This document shows positions 34,281 to 41,513 of a DNA stretch of 64,000 nt, in pieces; within the stretch, counting starts at the first letter, position 1, and each line of letters opens with the position of its first letter. The stretch lies in the NCBI RefSeq assembly GCF_004310685.1, contig NZ_SISG01000001.1, positions 434,001-498,000 on the forward strand, read 5' to 3'. Position numbers and translations under genes: made by a program. Source of the DNA: Glaciihabitans arcticus (GTDB lineage: Bacteria > Actinomycetota > Actinomycetes > Actinomycetales > Microbacteriaceae). The notes under the pieces are model-generated. The model made no database searches and was not told the DNA's origin. It saw only the letters and a program-made list of their open reading frames with translations.

Positions 34281-35359
34281 AGCGCGTCGGCCGCCCGGGC
34301 TCCGGCGATTCGCAGCCACTTCTCGGGGTCGGTCATCGCTGCCGCGCTGCTCCCGGCCAGTTCAGTGAGGGATGCCGCCCACGCACCCTCGGGTCGAGCG
34401 CCGAGCGAACCGGCGATGACCGCAGCCGCCTGACCCGTGAGCTCGCCGAGCACGTGACCGACGACCTTTCCGCCGAGGGACTGCTCGTCGAAGCGGCCTT
34501 CCCCGGTGATCACCACATCCGCCGCGGCGAGCGCGGCGGGCAGCCCGCTCAGCTGCCCGATGCTGGCCGCCCCGGGTTCGATGCTGGCGCGCCACAGGGT
34601 CGCGAGTCCGTATCCGGTGCCGCCGGCGGCACCCGCCCCGGGAGCTTCCGTGTTGCCGCCGAGCACGGCGGAGAGGTGATTGAGGGCCGACTCGAGCTGC
34701 TCGACCTGGGCGGCATCCGCGCCCTTCTGCGGGCCGAAGATCGCTGCGGCGCCGCGCGGGCCGAGGAGTGGCGCATCCACGTCGGTCAGGAGCGTCACGC
34801 CTCCGGGCGGGGGCGCGAGCAGGCCGGAACGGTCGAGCGCGACGGCGCGAGCCAGGGCGGCTCCGCCCGGCGGGATGGGGGAGCCCGCTGCATCCCGAAG
34901 CACGGCGCCGAGTGCGGTGAGCGCGCCCATTCCGCCATCGGTGGATGCCGACCCGCCCAGCGTCACGACCATCGACCGGGCGCCCGACCGGAGTGCGGCC
35001 GCCATCACCTCGCCGAGACCGGCGGTGGTCGCGCCCAGCGGGTCGAGCTCCTGCATGAGCGGAAGCCCGGAGCACTGCGCGAGTTCCACGACGGCGATGC
35101 GGCCGGGAAGCTCGAGCCACTGGCCGGGAGTGGGGGCGCCCGAGGGGCCGGTCACCGCACCGACGTCGTGCAGCACGGCCCAGGGGAGTGCCGCGCGCAG
35201 CGCATCCAGGGTGCCCTCGCCACCGTCGGCGAGGGGCAGGAGGGTGATGGTGTCATCGGGGCGACGTGACGACCAGCCCTCGGCGATCGCGCTCGCGGCA
35301 CGCGCTGCGGACAGAGTGCCCTTGAAGGAATCGGGGGCGACCAGCACGGAACGGCTCAC
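34277..35359 (-). CDS. Glycerate kinase, type 2 (GarK/GlxK family)
   Basis: Phosphorylates D-glycerate to 2- (or 3-) phosphoglycerate. 360 residues. Family motifs: VLVAPDSFKGTLSA at the N-terminus, LPLADGGEGT, GGSASTDGG, and ITGEGRFDEQSLGGKV near the C-terminus. GTG start with TAGCAT 6 nt upstream (35366-35371), divergent from a small membrane gene. Its TAG stop is shared as CTAG with the convergent ramB-like gene. Confidence 0.93.
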   Translation of the reverse strand: MSRSVLVAPDSFKGTLSAARAASAIAEGWSSRRPDDTITLLPLADGGEGTLDALRAALPWAVLHDVGAVTGPSGAPTPGQWLELPGRIAVVELAQCSGLPLMQELDPLGATTAGLGEVMAAALRSGARSMVVTLGGSASTDGGMGALTALGAVLRDAAGSPIPPGGAALARAVALDRSGLLAPPPGGVTLLTDVDAPLLGPRGAAAIFGPQKGADAAQVEQLESALNHLSAVLGGNTEAPGAGAAGGTGYGLATLWRASIEPGAASIGQLSGLPAALAAADVVITGEGRFDEQSLGGKVVGHVLGELTGQAAAVIAGSLGARPEGAWAASLTELAGSSAAAMTDPEKWLRIAGARAADAL

Positions 35360-35392
35360 GACCGCATGCTAGCAACACGATAAGCTGGGCCC

Positions 35393-35566
35393 ATGAACAT
35401 CGTGGCCTTCGTCGTATCCTTCCTGCTCTTCGCCGGCGGCTTCCTGCTTATGGGCTACGCCGACACCGTTCAGGGCTTCGAGCTCGTGATGTTTGCCGGC
35501 GGCATCATCATGTCGAGCCTCGGTGTATTCATCCCCATCCACGTGCTCAAGCGCATCAGCGCCTAA
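35393..35566 (+). CDS. 57-residue two-helix membrane protein
   Basis: Small ORF beginning MNIVAFVVSFLLFAGGFLLM and ending KRISA. It holds two hydrophobic segments separated by GYADTVQGFE. Reasons to call it: TAAGCT lies exactly 6 nt before the ATG (35381-35386) and divergent from the glycerate kinase promoter, and the composition is that of a real membrane peptide. No family recognised; similar tiny membrane proteins are common in Microbacteriaceae. Confidence 0.68.
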   Translation: MNIVAFVVSFLLFAGGFLLMGYADTVQGFELVMFAGGIIMSSLGVFIPIHVLKRISA

Positions 35567-35589
35567 GTCGAAGCATCACGGAAGCGCGC

Positions 35590-36084
35590 CTAGCCCTCCA
35601 CGAACTTCAGGCAGTACACGCCGATCGTCTCCGTGGTGAGCGGGTCGCCACCGCCCTCCGCCTCCTGCGTGATCGTCACCGTCATAAAGCCGTAGTTGCC
35701 GAACGCATTCGAATCGAAGACATTGTTCGAGGTTGAGAAGTTTCCCTCTTCATCCTTGTCGAAGAAGCCGCCGCCCATGGGTGAGACCGAGCCGTCGTCC
35801 TGGATGTAGCCGAGGTCGTAGCCGAACTGCGGGAAACGCGCGGCGTCGTAGGCGTCGTAGGTGAAGTCGAGTTTCGTTCCGTCGCCCCACTCGGTGCCGT
35901 CCTCGGGGTGCGCGCTCAGCGCCGGGTCGCTGAACGGCGCGTAGCTGTCGTCGGTCGAGGCCTCGCAGCCGGTTGCCCCTTCCGCGGCCGCCGGCGCCTC
36001 ACCCTCGGCGGGCGTCGCCGCGCCCGGTGCGCAACCGGCCAGCAGAAGGACGGATGCAACGGCCACAACTCCACGGATATCCAT
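35590..36084 (-). CDS. Putative lipoprotein
   Basis: A 164-residue protein: signal peptide MDIRGVVAVASVLLLAGC with lipobox LAGC (Cys18), an Ala/Glu/Pro-rich linker, then a beta-rich domain with two Cys (ATGCEAS near the start and VYCLKFVEG at the very end) that could form a disulfide. CAGCAT lies 6 nt upstream of the ATG. No family recognised and no functional link with its neighbours. Confidence 0.72.
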   Translation of the reverse strand: MDIRGVVAVASVLLLAGCAPGAATPAEGEAPAAAEGATGCEASTDDSYAPFSDPALSAHPEDGTEWGDGTKLDFTYDAYDAARFPQFGYDLGYIQDDGSVSPMGGGFFDKDEEGNFSTSNNVFDSNAFGNYGFMTVTITQEAEGGGDPLTTETIGVYCLKFVEG

Positions 36085-36131
36085 GCTCCCATGCTGGGCG
36101 ACGCGGGCCGCGGGCGCAGTAGGGATAGCCG

Positions 36132-37769
36132 TTAACCTTCGCGGGTGCGGGCGATACGGCTTACGCCGATGCGGGACGCCACGTTCCAGCGCCGAAACAC
36201 CTCGCTCACGTGCTTCTCCACGGTCTTCACGCTCACGCCGAGCTGGTGGGAGATCTGCTCGTTGCTGTGGCCCAGCACGATGTGATCGACGACGGCGTGC
36301 TGTCGAGGAGTGAGGGGTGGAGGAGCCGCGTCATCCGTCGTCTGCGGAAGAAGCGGGGCAAGCTGGGCGGCGAGGGCGAACCGGGAAGGGACCCCGAATG
36401 CGGCGAGCACCCGCGAGACGTGCACCTGCACGGTGTGCTCGCTGAGGTGCAGCTCGGCTGCGATGGCCTGGTTGCCGAAGCCCTCGACGACGAGCAGGGC
36501 GACAGCGCGCTCGCGGGCTGACAGTCCGTCGAAGCCGGAGCCGGTCGCTGGCCGCAGCCGTCGACCGATGCTGCGGAGTTCCCGTGCCGCCGACTGCCGC
36601 GCGGCGAGGTGGCCCGAACCCACAGAACTCCTGGCGAGAACCTCGAGGCTCGCGCTGGCCGCGCCGCGTCGTGAGAGGGCGATGCGGGCCCGCGCCAGCA
36701 CGATCTCGCCCTCCGCGACCTCGATGGCCCGGTCATCCTCCTGAGCGTGTTCGACGGCGCTCGCCGCGAATCGCTCGGAGCTCGCCGCATCGCCCGACAG
36801 CAGGTCGACGCGGCTCAGGATGCGTTCGATCGTGGGGCGGGCGATGCGGTCGTCGAGCAGGGGCAGCGCCCGCTCCCGCCACGCCGCGGCCGAGGTGAGG
36901 TCGTGGTCGGAGACCGCTGCGGCGACGAGCATCTCGAGCCCCAGGGCGCGGTCGAGGATGGTGAGCTTGTCGAGTCCGGGTGTGCCGCCCGCGAGCAGTA
37001 CGAAACGCGCTGCTCGGGCGACGTCGGCAGTCGCAATGAGTCCGAACGCGACGAGCAGGTAGCACCCGCTCGACAGATGGTCGGTGGGGTCGGGCAGAGC
37101 ACGCTCCAGCCAGTCGGCGATCTCGCGCACCTGCCCCTTCTGCGCCGCGTTGCCGCGGAGGAGGCACAGTGTCGCGTCGACCAGAAGCTCGGCGCGAGTC
37201 TCCGTCGCCAGTTCCCGCGCAGCCTCGCCGAGTTCGATGGCCTCGGTGATCCGGCCCTGGAAGCAATGGAGTCGCACCCGCATGATCCTCATGATGGTGA
37301 GAAACGGGTGCGGCCCGGCGTCCGTGGCGAGAAAGTCGGGCGACAGGTCGGGTGAGGCCGCAAGGAATTCGCCGCTCAGACGTAGGCGACCACCGCTGAG
37401 CGCGCCCTCGGCGAGCAGATACCGGATGAACGTTTCCGAGTCGGGGTCGGTGCCGTCGAGCAGAGCAAGGTCATCCCGTGCCGCGATGAGTGTGTCCGGC
37501 CCCTCGCTCGCCCAGCCGGTAGCGGCGAGACCGGCCGCGGCGCGTGCGAGCATCAGTGCCGCCGGATCGGCTGCAGCATCGAGCGCGCGGGCGGCCGTGC
37601 GGGCGGACAGCTCGAAGTCCTGGCTCATGAACTGGCCGAACGCGAGCAGCCCGAGCAGGTAGGGGTCGTTTGTGTCGTCGGACGTCGATGCGGCGGTTTC
37701 GTTCGCCCCCGCCGAGTCGCCTGCGGCCAGCTGGCGCAGCACCGTATCGAGGGCCCGCCTTCTGTGCAT
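36132..37769 (-). CDS. LuxR-type regulator with two tandem C-terminal HTH domains
   Basis: A 545-residue protein: an alpha-helical, TPR-like N-terminal 400 residues without a Walker A motif, then two LuxR HTH domains. First (about 410-465): LSARERAVALLVVEGFGNQAIAAELHLSEHTVQVHVSRV. Second (about 485-540): LTPRQHAVVDHIVLGHSNEQISHQLGVSVKTVEKHVSEVF. The helical part resembles LAL/MalT-like regulators that have lost the ATPase. TACTAT lies 6 nt before ATG 37769. The targets are unknown. Most LuxR proteins carry one HTH, so the doubling is notable. Confidence 0.85.
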   Translation of the reverse strand: MHRRRALDTVLRQLAAGDSAGANETAASTSDDTNDPYLLGLLAFGQFMSQDFELSARTAARALDAAADPAALMLARAAAGLAATGWASEGPDTLIAARDDLALLDGTDPDSETFIRYLLAEGALSGGRLRLSGEFLAASPDLSPDFLATDAGPHPFLTIMRIMRVRLHCFQGRITEAIELGEAARELATETRAELLVDATLCLLRGNAAQKGQVREIADWLERALPDPTDHLSSGCYLLVAFGLIATADVARAARFVLLAGGTPGLDKLTILDRALGLEMLVAAAVSDHDLTSAAAWRERALPLLDDRIARPTIERILSRVDLLSGDAASSERFAASAVEHAQEDDRAIEVAEGEIVLARARIALSRRGAASASLEVLARSSVGSGHLAARQSAARELRSIGRRLRPATGSGFDGLSARERAVALLVVEGFGNQAIAAELHLSEHTVQVHVSRVLAAFGVPSRFALAAQLAPLLPQTTDDAAPPPLTPRQHAVVDHIVLGHSNEQISHQLGVSVKTVEKHVSEVFRRWNVASRIGVSRIARTREG

Positions 37770-37803
37770 CTGGTGATAGTACCGCGGGATTCCGGGCCGC
37801 GGT

Positions 37804-38352
37804 CTACCTCACTCGATAGCCGGTGTAGACCACACCGTTGCCGAAGCGGCGCTCCTCGATCAGCTCGAGGTCGAGGCGCAGATCGGCCGGCCAGAGTGCC
37901 GTGCCACCCCCGACGATCACCGGGCTCGTGTAGATCCGTATCTCGTCAACGAGACCTGCGCGCAGCGCGTGGGCCGCCAGTTCCGGCCCGCCAATCGACA
38001 GGTCGCGGTCGGCCACGCGCTTGAGATGCTGCACGTCGTCGGCCCGGAAGTCGCGCTCGAGGCGGGTGCGCGGCGCGGTGACCTCGGGCATCGTTGACGA
38101 GTACACGATCTTGTCGGAGTCGGCCCAGAGCGCGGCGAACTCGGCCATCGTGGGATCGTCGTCCTGGGCCGTGTCCCAGAAGCTCATGATCTCGTACAGC
38201 CGGCGCCCGATCAGCTGCGTGCCGATGCTGCGGAACTGCTCATTGACCGCAGAGTGCACCTCGTGGTCGGGCATGCTCCAGTCGAAGTTGCCGTCGGCAT
38301 CGGCGATGTAGCCGTCGAGCGAGGCGATGGACGAATAGATGAGTTGCGCCAT
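37804..38352 (-). CDS. Dihydrofolate reductase-like (RibD C-terminal domain) protein
   Basis: A 182-residue protein of the RibD_C/DHFR-like family (YyaP/YwjB type): starts MAQLIYSSIASLDGYIADADG, with a later LIGRRLYEIMSFWD and DLSIGGPELAAHAL segment for NADPH binding. The family's physiological substrate is generally unknown; it is not FolA. ATG 38352 has TACACT 7 nt upstream (38360-38365), so the in-frame 14-codon extension is rejected. Divergent from the alpha/beta hydrolase gene, with a 31-bp gap. Confidence 0.83.
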   Translation of the reverse strand: MAQLIYSSIASLDGYIADADGNFDWSMPDHEVHSAVNEQFRSIGTQLIGRRLYEIMSFWDTAQDDDPTMAEFAALWADSDKIVYSSTMPEVTAPRTRLERDFRADDVQHLKRVADRDLSIGGPELAAHALRAGLVDEIRIYTSPVIVGGGTALWPADLRLDLELIEERRFGNGVVYTGYRVR

Positions 38353-38383
38353 GAATGTCAGTGTAGATGTGTACGGTGTCCAC
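38353..38383. promoter_or_regulatory. 31-bp divergent promoter region
   Basis: Minus-strand TACACT (38360-38365) and plus-strand TACGGT (38372-38377) are 7 and 6 nt from their start codons. The region also begins with TGTCA and runs into TGACA just inside the hydrolase start, a possible symmetric site. Both promoters would be leaderless. Confidence 0.45.
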
Positions 38384-39187
38384 ATGACAGACACCCATTC
38401 ACTCCAGGTCCCCGGAGCACGGCTGTACTACGAAACACGCGGCACCGGCCCACTGCTCCTCGTCTTCGGTTCGCCGATGAGTTCCCCCAACTTCGCGGCG
38501 CTCGCCGACGAGCTCGCCTCCGATCACACCGTTGTGACCTTCGATCCGCGCGGCATCGCGAAGAGCACGATCGACAATGCCGACCAGGACTCGACCCCCG
38601 ATCTGAGGGCGGATGACGTCGCCGCGATCCTCGACGATCTCGGCGCCGAGTCGGCTGACGCCTTCGGCACGAGTGGTGGCGCGGTCACCGGGCTTGCGCT
38701 CGTGGAGCGTCATCCCGGCCGCATTCGCACCCTCATCGCGCACGAGCCTCCGGTGCTCGAACTGCTGCCGGATGCCGCCGCGCACCGCGCCAACACCGAC
38801 GACATCGTGGCGACCTATCACCGAGATGGGCTCGGGCCGGCGTTCGCGAAGTTCATGGGCGTCGCCGGTCTCGACGAGGAGACGCAGGGGCCGCCCCCGC
38901 AGATGTCGGAACAGGATGCGCTCGACGGCGCCCGCTTCCTCAGCCACGAGCTGCAGGCCACAACCCGATTCGTGCCGAACATCCACGCCCTGACCACCTC
39001 GACGACGCGGGTGGTGATCGGCGTCGGCCGCGACTCGACCGGGCAGCTCACCGAGCAGACGTCCCTCGCCCTCGCCGAGGAGCTGGGCGAGCGGGTCACG
39101 CACATGCCGGGCGATCACGTCGCGTTCCTCGTCGACCCGGCGGGCTTCGCGGCGTCGGTGCGGGAGATCCTCGCGGGCGGGCACTGA
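38384..39187 (+). CDS. Alpha/beta hydrolase
   Basis: A 267-residue alpha/beta hydrolase. Early HG-type motif replaced by VFGSPMSSPNF; strand 5 nucleophile elbow DAFGTSGGAVTG with candidate Ser in GTSGG; late His in MPGDHVAFLVDP; the Asp is probably in VIGVGRDS. The elbow GTSGG departs from the usual GxSxG only by Gly after Ser, which is allowed. Substrate unknown. ATG 38384 has a TACGGT -10 element 6 nt upstream, so the in-frame ATG 45 nt earlier is rejected. Confidence 0.83.
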   Translation: MTDTHSLQVPGARLYYETRGTGPLLLVFGSPMSSPNFAALADELASDHTVVTFDPRGIAKSTIDNADQDSTPDLRADDVAAILDDLGAESADAFGTSGGAVTGLALVERHPGRIRTLIAHEPPVLELLPDAAAHRANTDDIVATYHRDGLGPAFAKFMGVAGLDEETQGPPPQMSEQDALDGARFLSHELQATTRFVPNIHALTTSTTRVVIGVGRDSTGQLTEQTSLALAEELGERVTHMPGDHVAFLVDPAGFAASVREILAGGH

Positions 39188-39207
39188 CCGCGCGCTACCC
39201 TCGGAGC

Positions 39208-40251
39208 ATGCTGTCCAGCCTTCGACACCGCGGGGTGCAGGCCGCGCTGCTCGCTGCCGTGCTGTTCGGGATGGGCACTCCCGCAGCCAAGCTGCTTCTC
39301 GACTCTGTCAATCCGTGGCTGCTCGCCGGGCTGCTGTACACCGGATCCGGTGTCGGGCTGGGACTCATCCGGCTCCTCCGTCGCTCGCCCCGGGTGCGGC
39401 TCGAGCGCTCGGAGTACCTGCCGCTCGGCGGGGCGATCCTCTTCGGCGGCATCCTCGCCCCGGTGCTGTTGATGGTCGGTCTTGTCGGAATGCCGGCATC
39501 CGGTGCATCGCTGCTGCTCAACGCAGAGGGCGTGTTCACGGCACTGCTCGCGTGGTTCGTGTTCCGCGAGAACGTCGACCGCCGCATCGCTCTCGGCATG
39601 CTCGCGATCGTTGCCGGAGCGGCGATCCTCAGCGTGCCGACCGGGGCGGAGTTCGGCAACGTGCTTCCGTCGCTCGCGGTGCTCGGCGCGTGCCTGTGCT
39701 GGGGCATCGACAACAATCTCACCCGCAAGGTCGCCCTGAACGATGCGACCTGGCTGGCGGCGATCAAGGGCGGCGTCGCGGGGCCCGTCAACCTTGTTCT
39801 CGCCTTCGCTCTCGGTGCGCAGCTGCCGGCGCCCGGCAACATCGCCGCGGCCATGGCAGTGGGCTTCTTCGCCTACGGGGTCAGCCTCGTGCTGTTCATC
39901 GTCGCGATGCGCCACGTCGGAACCGCTCGAGCCGGCGCCTATTTCTCGATCGCCCCGTTCTTCGGCGCCATCCTCGCCCTCATGCTGGGAGGGTCGCTCA
40001 CGCTGCCGCTGGTCGCTGCCGGATTGCTTATGGGTTTTGGGGTCTGGCTGCACCTCACCGAGCGGCACGAGCACGCCCACTCCCACCCCGCCCTTGTTCA
40101 CGATCACTGGCACGTTCACGACGCGCATCACCAGCACGAGCACCTCGAGCCGGTCGCGGCGGGTATTCGGCACCGGCACGAGCACAGTCACGAGGCGCTC
40201 ACCCACTCGCACGAGCACTACCCGGACAGTGATCACCGGCACGGGCACTGA
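39208..40251 (+). CDS. EamA/DMT-family transporter with histidine-rich C-terminal tail
   Basis: A 347-residue drug/metabolite transporter: two EamA repeats, ten predicted membrane segments up to about residue 283, then a cytoplasmic tail of about 66 residues with about 23 His in H-x-H patterns. Family members move small metabolites; the His tail resembles metal-binding loops of Zn/Ni/Co transporters, so a metal- or metallophore-linked role is possible. TACCCT lies 6 nt before the ATG. It lies 20 bp after the hydrolase gene, with no evident shared function. Confidence 0.87.
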   Translation: MLSSLRHRGVQAALLAAVLFGMGTPAAKLLLDSVNPWLLAGLLYTGSGVGLGLIRLLRRSPRVRLERSEYLPLGGAILFGGILAPVLLMVGLVGMPASGASLLLNAEGVFTALLAWFVFRENVDRRIALGMLAIVAGAAILSVPTGAEFGNVLPSLAVLGACLCWGIDNNLTRKVALNDATWLAAIKGGVAGPVNLVLAFALGAQLPAPGNIAAAMAVGFFAYGVSLVLFIVAMRHVGTARAGAYFSIAPFFGAILALMLGGSLTLPLVAAGLLMGFGVWLHLTERHEHAHSHPALVHDHWHVHDAHHQHEHLEPVAAGIRHRHEHSHEALTHSHEHYPDSDHRHGH

Positions 40252-40261
40252 TCCCCCATAT

Positions 40262-40277
40262 TCGAACATATGTACGA
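40262..40277. promoter_or_regulatory. LexA (SOS) box at the Y-family polymerase gene
   Basis: TCGAACATATGTACGA matches TCGAAC-N4-GTTCGA at 11 of 12 half-site bases. It overlaps TACGAT (40273-40278), which lies 6 nt from GTG 40285, so LexA would cover the -10 element. DNA-damage induction of the polymerase is predicted. Confidence 0.82.
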
Positions 40278-40284
40278 TGGAGTC

Positions 40285-41322
40285 GTGGCACGATCCCTCC
40301 TCTTACATGTGGACGCCGACAGCTTCTTTGCGTCGGTCGTGCTGCGGCGGCGCCCGGAGCTGGTGCACCGTCCGATGGCGGTCGTGGCGCACGTGTTCAT
40401 CGCGAGTGCCAACTACCCGGCTCGCGCGTTCGGTGTGCGCGGCGGGATGCTCGCTCAGGAGGCCCTGGCCCTGTGCGGCGAGCTGCAGCTCATCGACGTT
40501 CCGCGCGAAGAGGTGGAGCAGGTCAGCGACCAGCTGTTCGACATCTTCGGTGAGGACTTCGCAGCTGTCGAACCCGGCTCGATGGAGGAGGCCTTCATCG
40601 ACTCGGGCACCTCGGATCCTGATCTCGCCGCCGCCCTCGGCCAGCAGCTTCGCGCGCGGGTCAAGCGTGAACTCGGCATCTCCGTGAGCGTGGGCGTTGG
40701 GCGAACCAAGCTGATGGCCAAGCTCGCGTCGCGTACCGCGAAACCGGATGGGCTGCATGTCATCTCCCCGGTCGATGAGGCGCAGCTAAGGATTTCTATA
40801 CCTATCGACGACGTCTGGGGGATCGGCGGTAAGACGGTGGAGAAGTTGCGGCTGATCGGCGTGATCCGGCTGGGCGACCTGGACTCCCGGCCGCGCGAGG
40901 AGGTGCAACGCGTCTGTGGCACGACCATGGCCCGGAAGCTTTGGCGGATTCGGGAGGGGACGGACGATGCCGTCATCCATTCGGTGGAAAGTCGCACGAG
41001 CCTGACCACCGAGGGCACGATCTCGGGCTACAACCGCCGCGACTGGAACCCGGCGGAGCTCATGCAAGCGTGCATCGCCCGCGTCTGTCGTCGGGCGGAG
41101 CGGGCGGGGCTCGTGGCGACGGGTCTTGCGGTGGCGCTGCGGGCCGAGGGTGGTGAGCAGGTAGTGCTCAAGCACGGGCTCGCGGATGCGTCGGCCTCGG
41201 TGGATGCCTGGACAGCCGCGCTGCTGCCGCAGCTCGTCGACGCGCCGAAGCCACTGGTTGGCCTTCGGGTCACCCTGACCGGGCTGACGACGCCGGACCG
41301 GGTGCAGCCGGCGCTCTTCTGA
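40285..41322 (+). CDS. Y-family DNA polymerase, DinB/Pol IV-like, with altered catalytic motif
   Basis: Translesion polymerase homologue of 345 residues. N-terminal HVDADSFFASV gives metal ligand Asp10 and Phe15 as steric gate. The second catalytic motif, normally S-x-D-E-A-F/Y, reads SMEEAFID (99-106), so Glu101 replaces the conserved Asp. The C-terminus ends QPALF, a QxxLF-type beta-clamp-binding motif. Helix-hairpin-helix WGIGGKTVEKL is present. Start: GTG 40285 fits the 6-nt TACGAT spacing; ATG 40270 lies within the LexA box. The Glu change may weaken or alter catalysis. Confidence 0.85.
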   Translation: MARSLLLHVDADSFFASVVLRRRPELVHRPMAVVAHVFIASANYPARAFGVRGGMLAQEALALCGELQLIDVPREEVEQVSDQLFDIFGEDFAAVEPGSMEEAFIDSGTSDPDLAAALGQQLRARVKRELGISVSVGVGRTKLMAKLASRTAKPDGLHVISPVDEAQLRISIPIDDVWGIGGKTVEKLRLIGVIRLGDLDSRPREEVQRVCGTTMARKLWRIREGTDDAVIHSVESRTSLTTEGTISGYNRRDWNPAELMQACIARVCRRAERAGLVATGLAVALRAEGGEQVVLKHGLADASASVDAWTAALLPQLVDAPKPLVGLRVTLTGLTTPDRVQPALF

Positions 41323-41513
41323 GTGACTCACCCACTCCTTCTAGCGGCGAAATGTTACTCGCAAGAAGGTGTCATGCGACGGCTGGATGGTCGCACACGT
41401 CGTCTCATGGCGATAGCTTGAAGAGACCAAGCACGCACTAGGTTTGCCTTGCGGCTGTCGCCACGGCGACTGATGAGTGGTTCGTAGCCAAAAAGCGGTA
41501 TGAGCGGAGCGCA

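Noticed and set aside
40270-40284. ATG at 40270 as the start of the Y-family polymerase
   Set aside because: It lies inside the LexA box; GTG 40285 has the TACGAT hexamer at the 6-nt spacing seen for many other genes here and begins the conserved region.
41323-41513. Duplicated tRNA-Arg 3' end (att site) or integrase remnant on the far side of the ATPase pair
   Set aside because: No match of useful length to the tRNA 3' end and no coding remnant found; the region only holds a probable promoter and short leader.
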